The position numbers and the translations under genes are program-made. From contig CAYUVO010000138.1 in assembly GCA_964448185.1 (NCBI GenBank), positions 1 to 5,676 on the forward strand: a stretch of 5,676 nucleotides of DNA. Direction: 5' to 3'. This document shows, piece after piece, positions 5,580 to 5,676 of the stretch; positions within the stretch are counted from its first letter, which is position 1, and each line of letters opens with the position of its first letter. This stretch comes from OFTM382 sp964448185 (GTDB lineage: Bacteria; Planctomycetota; Phycisphaerae; Phycisphaerales; UBA1924). The notes beneath the pieces were generated by a model, which saw only the letters and a program-made list of their open reading frames with translations, did no database searches and was not told the DNA's origin.

Positions 5580-5676
5580 ATGCCCTACACACTCAAGCCG
5601 GACGAGGGATACGACGTCTCCATCGAGACCACCGACTACCTCAGCAAGCACGTCGATACCGGCGACCGCTGGGTCC
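5580..5676 (+). CDS. Start of an unrecognised protein, cut by the window edge
   Basis: Only the first 32 codons are present, with no stop before the window ends. The peptide begins MPYTLKPDEGYDVSIETTDY and runs on through LSKHVDTGDRWV. It is acidic and polar, with no signal peptide or membrane segment, so a soluble cytoplasmic protein is likely. I do not recognise a family from this fragment. Support for it being real is the Shine-Dalgarno, the correct orientation after the amylase gene, and coding-like composition. A functional link to the amylase cannot be judged. Confidence 0.6.
   Translation, partial: MPYTLKPDEGYDVSIETTDYLSKHVDTGDRWV

Overview
This window is 5.7 kb of high-GC bacterial DNA with tightly packed genes. 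It holds four complete genes and the start of a fifth. I see no RNA gene, mobile element or CRISPR array. A Planctomycetota member of the Phycisphaerae type is my best guess at the source. That guess rests only on the overall style: high GC, a long SurE, and a secreted GH13 enzyme beside housekeeping genes. There is no marker gene to confirm it.

Left part (minus strand, 86-2709): a two-gene operon transcribed right to left. The first gene encodes cystathionine beta-synthase with a C-terminal CBS-domain pair. The second encodes a Cys/Met-metabolism PLP enzyme, probably cystathionine gamma-lyase. The two overlap by 4 bases (ATGA). Together they would convert homocysteine and serine, through cystathionine, to cysteine (reverse transsulfuration). 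A GC-rich hairpin follows the second stop codon.

Centre (2710-2796): a short divergent promoter region between cbs and surE. On the plus strand it carries a long C/T tract, which is G-rich and possibly quadruplex-forming on the minus strand. Right of it (plus strand) lie surE, a 5'/3'-nucleotidase (survival protein) of unusual length starting at GTG, and, 53 bases later, a secreted alpha-amylase-family (GH13) enzyme with an N-terminal signal peptide and an intact catalytic triad.

Right end (5490-5676): a 90-base gap with an 11-C homopolymer, then the first 32 codons of an unrecognised gene with a good ribosome binding site.

The translation signals split into two kinds. cbs, surE and the amylase have no Shine-Dalgarno sequence but carry a TAnnnT box 5-9 bases before the start codon, which suggests leaderless or nearly leaderless mRNAs. 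The operon-internal second gene and the last gene have AGAGG-type ribosome binding sites. I found no convincing new biological system; the leaderless-start pattern and the G-rich divergent promoter are the most interesting signals.
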